Of a stretch of 5,954 nucleotides of DNA, positions 4,401 through 5,954 are shown piece by piece. The position numbers and the translations under genes are program-made. Source of the stretch: CAVRZR01 sp964354215 (GTDB taxonomy: Bacteria; Actinomycetota; Coriobacteriia; Anaerosomatales; CAVRZR01); assembly GCA_964354215.1 (NCBI GenBank), contig CAYGYT010000067.1, positions 1-5,954 of the forward strand. The letters are read 5' to 3'. Numbering within the stretch: the stretch's first letter is position 1; the number at the start of each line of letters is the position of its first letter. The notes below the pieces were generated by a model. That model was not told the DNA's origin. It saw nothing but the letters and a program-made list of their open reading frames with translations, and did not search any database.

Positions 4401-5954
4401 AGTAAGGTTGCCCACGGCATCGGTCGCCCGAGCAGACACGGTGTAGGTATCGATCCCGCTCTGGTTCGGGTCGAGGAGCCACACGTAGTACCAGCTCAGC
4501 GCCCCGGTCGCCGGTTGCCATGTCGGAGTCGTGTCCCATGCCGACCCGTTCCACCACCGTCCGTCAGAACGCTCGATCATCACGCCGACGGTCGTTACAC
4601 CCGAGCCGGGTACGTCTGCGGCAGACCCGGAGATGACAGCCGTCGACCCGCTGAGCGTGGCGTTCGGCACGGGCGCAGCGATGGTGAGCGCGGGCGGAGT
4701 CGCGTCGACCGTGAACGTCTTGCCGACCACGGCATTGTTCGTGAGCGTGACCGCCGTGTGCGCGACCCCTGAGACGATGGAGTTGGCGGCCGCACCATCC
4801 GAAGCCGCACCGTCGAATCGGTACGCAACCCAGTACTGCGCAGCGGTGCCACCGACCGATTCGGGCCCGTCGAACACCACCGTCGCTGTCGGACTGGAGA
4901 ACACGCCCCCGACCATGTTGAGGAGCGCGTCGCCGGCATCGAACACGTTGTTGCCGTTGTCGCGGTAGATGAACACCTCTGGGACCGTGGACGCCGGCGC
5001 GGTGCCGGTGTCGGTGATCGACACGGCGGTGCATGTGACCGGCGCTGAGCCTGCCGTCCGCTGGAGCTTGAAGCCGTCGACGACTCGCAGCGCATCTCGA
5101 GCCACAAACGCCGGGCCGGGCTGCAGCGACGACGTGACGGCGAGCGTGGTGCCGAAGCCGCTGAATCCCGCACTCCCAGCGGCATTGCCGTTGCCAGCGG
5201 TGTCTGTGACTGCACTGCCCGCCACGCTGAGGATGTAGGCCGTTCCCGGCACCTGCTCGGCTGTCGTAAGACGAACGGTGACTCCGTCGGGCTGAAGAAC
5301 TGCACCGGTGATGATGAGTCCTCCGTCCGAGCTGAACCCGGTACCGGACGGGTTCACGCCCTGCACAGTCTCGGAGAACACGGCGTCGACGTGCGTTGAG
5401 TCAACCGAGGTGGCCGAGGACACCCCCGGAGCCACGGTGTCGACCTTGACGCCGGCCACGGCGCTCGATGCGCCTTGATTCGCCAGAGCGTCGGTGGCGC
5501 GCGCTGTGATCGTGTACGTGAAGACGGCGTTGTCCGTCGGGAGCGGCCACGAGTACGACCACGCGACAGAGCCGCTTGCGCCAAGCCAGGTCGGGACGAG
5601 CGTCCAGCCGACTCCATCGAAGTACTGCCCGTCGGAACGCAGAATCATGACCTCCACGAGCGCGACACCCGAGCCTGCTCCGTCGGAGGCGATGCCCGAA
5701 ACGCTGTACGAGCTGCCGGTGAGAGTCGCGCCCGGCGACGGGGACGTGACGCTCACGGATGGTGCCGTCGTATCGAGGAAGATGTCGTCAGTCGCGCTTG
5801 CCGAGGAGTTGCCCGCGGCGTCGCGGAACTGGGCGTACACGGTCTTCGTGCTGTCTCCCCCGGCAAGCGTCCAAGGACTCGTCGCCGAGTAGGGCTCCCA
5901 CGTCGACCAGATCGACCCCTCGTTGGAGAAGCGCATGTCGGCGACACCCGAGCC
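1446..5954 (-). CDS. Giant extracellular multiheme c-type cytochrome with Ig-like modules and an inserted FG-GAP beta-propeller (5' end outside window)
   Basis: Role (inferred): surface or secreted electron-transfer protein carrying about 14 covalent hemes, probably for extracellular electron transfer. Seen, with residue 1 at the first codon at the window edge: Ig-like/beta-sandwich modules over about 1-532; eight CXXCH motifs with first Cys at 553, 593, 634, 673, 710, 748, 795 and 824; seven FG-GAP/VCBS-like repeats over about 854-1232; CXXCH at 1260, 1314, 1370, 1410 and 1455; and CX3CH at 1486. The stop is TAG at 1448-1446, eight residues after the last heme. Pairs such as CSSCHDSHGS followed by CGTCH match the doubled-CXXCH cytochrome style. 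The reading frame is open through the right edge (GSGVAD precedes the first visible Met), so the Met at 5936 lies inside an Ig-like module and is not the start; signal peptide and further modules must lie upstream. No C-terminal membrane helix or sorting motif is visible. Family assignment is firm; substrate and partners are unknown. Confidence 0.95.
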   Translation of the reverse strand, partial: GSGVADMRFSNEGSIWSTWEPYSATSPWTLAGGDSTKTVYAQFRDAAGNSSASATDDIFLDTTAPSVSVTSPSPGATLTGSSYSVSGIASDGAGSGVALVEVMILRSDGQYFDGVGWTLVPTWLGASGSVAWSYSWPLPTDNAVFTYTITARATDALANQGASSAVAGVKVDTVAPGVSSATSVDSTHVDAVFSETVQGVNPSGTGFSSDGGLIITGAVLQPDGVTVRLTTAEQVPGTAYILSVAGSAVTDTAGNGNAAGSAGFSGFGTTLAVTSSLQPGPAFVARDALRVVDGFKLQRTAGSAPVTCTAVSITDTGTAPASTVPEVFIYRDNGNNVFDAGDALLNMVGGVFSSPTATVVFDGPESVGGTAAQYWVAYRFDGAASDGAAANSIVSGVAHTAVTLTNNAVVGKTFTVDATPPALTIAAPVPNATLSGSTAVISGSAADVPGSGVTTVGVMIERSDGRWWNGSAWDTTPTWQPATGALSWYYVWLLDPNQSGIDTYTVSARATDAVGNLTTGISVLGVRVDNVGPPAPPAVTPPHVATDSDTDTCAMCHRSHTAASSATWEAQTESATAQSALLLGAGEYDIDMCYVCHGVDQLGSGSEVQSAFEGGSGHILAPTASAFGPSPKECSSCHDSHGSARTASGTPYPALLRSYDASKNPVYQGDEYCGTCHGVRPGSTWDGMAVWRQTAHAGVAGPVSGTGIVCSACHEPHGSPIAPAIRTRLSPPSAPAAVSVTANDRQMCLGCHGAPSATWAGPGPYSVGSHGSSVATVAIPGEWSEPGTSRRVGECQVCHNPMGEDNGAGGAVPKLARASGASLCYQCHGGQGPASTDFASLAYPPSAANAPELLASFGATAALSPYGRVLAYTQETTGAAPRALVGPRSYRGTGVVGASVAGDIDGDGTANLVVADPTAARLDVYTYDPLRGLSDRTGPGVLAVAASADFVGVGDVLTDGSGLPEIVFVDMPAGDLYVYRYSGAGLTLEQGPVPVGNVTGLAIGDVSGTTARDVALTLRSPDGLLVLSENLAQLQPSGPFATLTGPLAPSIGDVWTGGGNEIVVLNGGEPANTVSIIQGSGARLGDFAGDAPAGLSPTASGIGNVLPGTAPAGTSGLEVLVTYADPNGASRLDVFPQDATTGLSAPLGYDIGTRDNPADIAAGDVDGDGRAEAVVANAGSFTQDNARQRPSLRLFRANPAGDALLPPENKWAGGVELAGGSPSVAVADVGGVGPTRHPVGAVPNTHVSTETVVVPRHVDCSDCHNTHEANATTDTAPAAYGRIKGTWGVAVENRSASEILLTEQRGVRYEYELCLKCHSTWSALGGNADLSSLVNTANASFHAVQGPSTVSSATAASFVAPWTNDSVMYCTACHGNSRTSDPAGPHRSDEAPILTRPYWGVSPSDASGLCYACHRFDVYFDGTADAPTDPKSRFYGSTGQQALHSYHADALGFGCAACHVTHGSVTEPHLLRSDIGYSHATDGGSCLTACHVGTQLKTYTRP
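1449..2258 (-). other. Heme block 2: five CXXCH sites plus one CX3CH (three pairs)
   Basis: Motifs, with positions on the plus strand: CSDCH 2163-2177, CLKCH 2001-2015, CTACH 1833-1847, CYACH 1713-1727, CAACH 1578-1592, and the expanded CLTACH at 1482-1499. The block starts right after the last propeller turn with TRHPVG, a typical His-bearing lead-in. It holds eleven His residues outside the motifs (1237, 1246, 1257, 1267, 1342, 1386, 1444, 1447, 1462, 1469, 1479), ample for bis-His ligation of six hemes. The protein ends in TYTRP almost immediately after the last site. Confidence 0.93.
1482..1499 (-). other. Non-canonical CX3CH heme-binding site (C-L-T-A-C-H)
   Basis: The last heme site has three residues between the cysteines instead of two. 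The neighbouring frame is intact on both sides and the stop follows eight residues later. Its position matches the second member of the final doubled-CXXCH pair, about 31 residues after CAACH, so it stands where a heme site is expected. Attachment of heme here would need a maturation system tolerant of the longer spacing, or the site may be vacant. Confidence 0.75.
2259..3395 (-). other. FG-GAP/VCBS-like seven-bladed beta-propeller inserted between heme pairs
   Basis: Seven repeats of about 48-64 residues each centre on a GD[VI] turn: D903 (AGDIDGDG), D955, D1005, D1053, N1104 (GNVL, degenerate), D1164 (AGDVDGDG) and D1228 (ADVGGVG). Each turn except the last is followed by a hydrophobic strand such as LVVAD, IVFVD, IVVLN or VVAN, and then a strand of the xLxVYxY type. 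The first turn is preceded by strands (GRVLAYT, ALVGPRSY) resembling those that end the other blades, so the array begins and ends in mid-blade. That is what a circularly closed propeller needs. FG-GAP blades with DxDGDG loops usually bind calcium and often mediate adhesion or protein binding. No CXXCH lies inside this segment. Confidence 0.85.
3459..4328 (-). other. Heme block 1: eight CXXCH sites (four doubled-CXXCH pairs)
   Basis: Motifs, with positions on the plus strand: CAMCH 4284-4298, CYVCH 4164-4178, CSSCH 4041-4055, CGTCH 3924-3938, CSACH 3813-3827, CLGCH 3699-3713, CQVCH 3558-3572, CYQCH 3471-3485. The odd-numbered sites carry a CHxxH extension (HRSH, HDSH, HEPH), whose second His normally ligates a neighbouring heme. 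The seventh has HNPM instead. The block contains seven His residues outside the motifs (543, 560, 618, 641, 696, 717, 770) for eight hemes. In each pair the second site usually follows after about 38-40 residues, or about 29 in the fourth pair. Confidence 0.95.
4359..4700 (-). repeat. Ig-like module E (protein-level repeat, copy 2)
   Basis: Second copy of the module described at 5765-5427, with the same RSDG, PTW and SARATDA landmarks. It is followed by a Pro-rich linker (GPPAPPAVTPP) that joins the beta-sandwich stalk to the first heme pair. The linker probably gives flexibility between stalk and heme block. Confidence 0.8.
4929..4961 (-). other. EF-hand/dockerin-like acidic loop in module D
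   Basis: Residues 332-342 read DNGNNVFDAGD. The spacing of Asp/Asn side chains at positions 1, 4, 5, 8 and 11, with a hydrophobic residue after the Asn pair, resembles calcium-binding loops of extracellular proteins. Calcium binding is inferred from the pattern only; the loop is not a perfect EF-hand consensus. Confidence 0.4.
5427..5765 (-). repeat. Ig-like module B (protein-level repeat, copy 1)
   Basis: About 113 residues that align almost without gaps to module E at 4700-4359. Shared landmarks are a PxATLxGS start, GSGV, VMIxRSDG, a W-rich stretch leading to PTW, T/SARATDA, and a closing VDxVxP. The copies are clearly diverged in sequence, so this is an old internal duplication or repeated domain recruitment, not a recent DNA duplication. 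Two other modules separate the copies. Confidence 0.8.

Larger units (their letters stand above)
4359..5954 (-). other. N-terminal array of Ig-like / beta-sandwich modules in the cytochrome
   Basis: Five modules can be delimited by recurring 'VDxTxP'-like linkers. Module A (5954-5766, partial) has the pattern MRFSNEGSIW then KTVYAQFRDAAGN, common in secreted bacterial Ig-like repeats. Module B (5765-5427) and module E (4700-4359) are clear relatives of each other. Module C (5426-5163) resembles the SbsA-type Ig-like domain, with the typical VxAVFSETV and VTDTAGNGN elements. Module D (5162-4701) is a longer beta-rich unit with an acidic DNGNNVFDAGD loop. Such arrays usually act as spacers or adhesive stalks that project a functional domain away from the cell. 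Here they would hold the heme blocks outward (inference). Module boundaries are approximate. Confidence 0.8.

Noticed and set aside
5934..5936. Met codon near the right edge as the start of the cytochrome.
   Set aside because: The frame continues upstream to the edge with GSGVAD, and the Met lies inside an Ig-like module pattern with no signal peptide. It is an internal residue.
1..5954. tRNA, rRNA, riboswitch, insertion sequence or CRISPR array.
   Set aside because: No cloverleaf, transposase, terminal inverted repeats or regular direct repeats were seen; nearly the whole window is protein-coding.

Overview
The window is a high-GC (roughly two-thirds G+C) bacterial segment with three genes, all on the minus strand, so the biological order runs from the right edge to the left. 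The gene content (giant secreted multiheme cytochrome with Ig-like modules, a membrane-anchored TPR protein, a Trp-rich exported protein) and the strongly GC-biased codon use suggest an anaerobic, metal- or sediment-associated bacterium. An actinobacterial lineage near Coriobacteriia/OPB41 is my best guess, but this is inference from style, not from a marker gene.

Region by region: (1) 5954 to 1446, minus: the 3' part of a very large gene for an extracellular multiheme c-type cytochrome. It is cut at its 5' end by the window edge and 1502 codons are visible. In protein order it has an array of Ig-like/beta-sandwich modules (nt 5954-4359), a first heme block with 8 CXXCH motifs (4328-3459), an FG-GAP/VCBS-type beta-propeller of seven repeats (about 3395-2259), and a second heme block (2258-1449) with 5 CXXCH motifs and one expanded CX3CH. 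The 14 heme sites fall into seven 'doubled CXXCH' pairs, four before and three after the propeller. (2) 1445-1341: a 105-nt gap with small inverted repeats and a -24/-12-like string. (3) 1340 to 492, minus: a 282-aa membrane-anchored protein with one N-terminal transmembrane helix, a TPR-like helical region, an Ala/Gly/Thr linker and an unrecognised C-terminal domain. (4) 479 to the left edge, minus: the N-terminal 159 codons of an exported protein starting at GTG with a clear ribosome binding site and a Sec signal peptide.

The spacing (105 nt, then 12 nt) and common direction suggest a transcription unit for cell-surface proteins. The cytochrome looks like an electron-conducting surface protein, plausibly for extracellular electron transfer. 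The TPR protein could be an envelope assembly or scaffold factor, and the third gene a surface-exposed partner. These joint roles are inferred from context only. The points most worth a second look are the propeller inserted between heme pairs, the CX3CH site at the C-terminus, and a Met replacing the usual distal His at the seventh heme, which matches a one-short histidine count in the first heme block.
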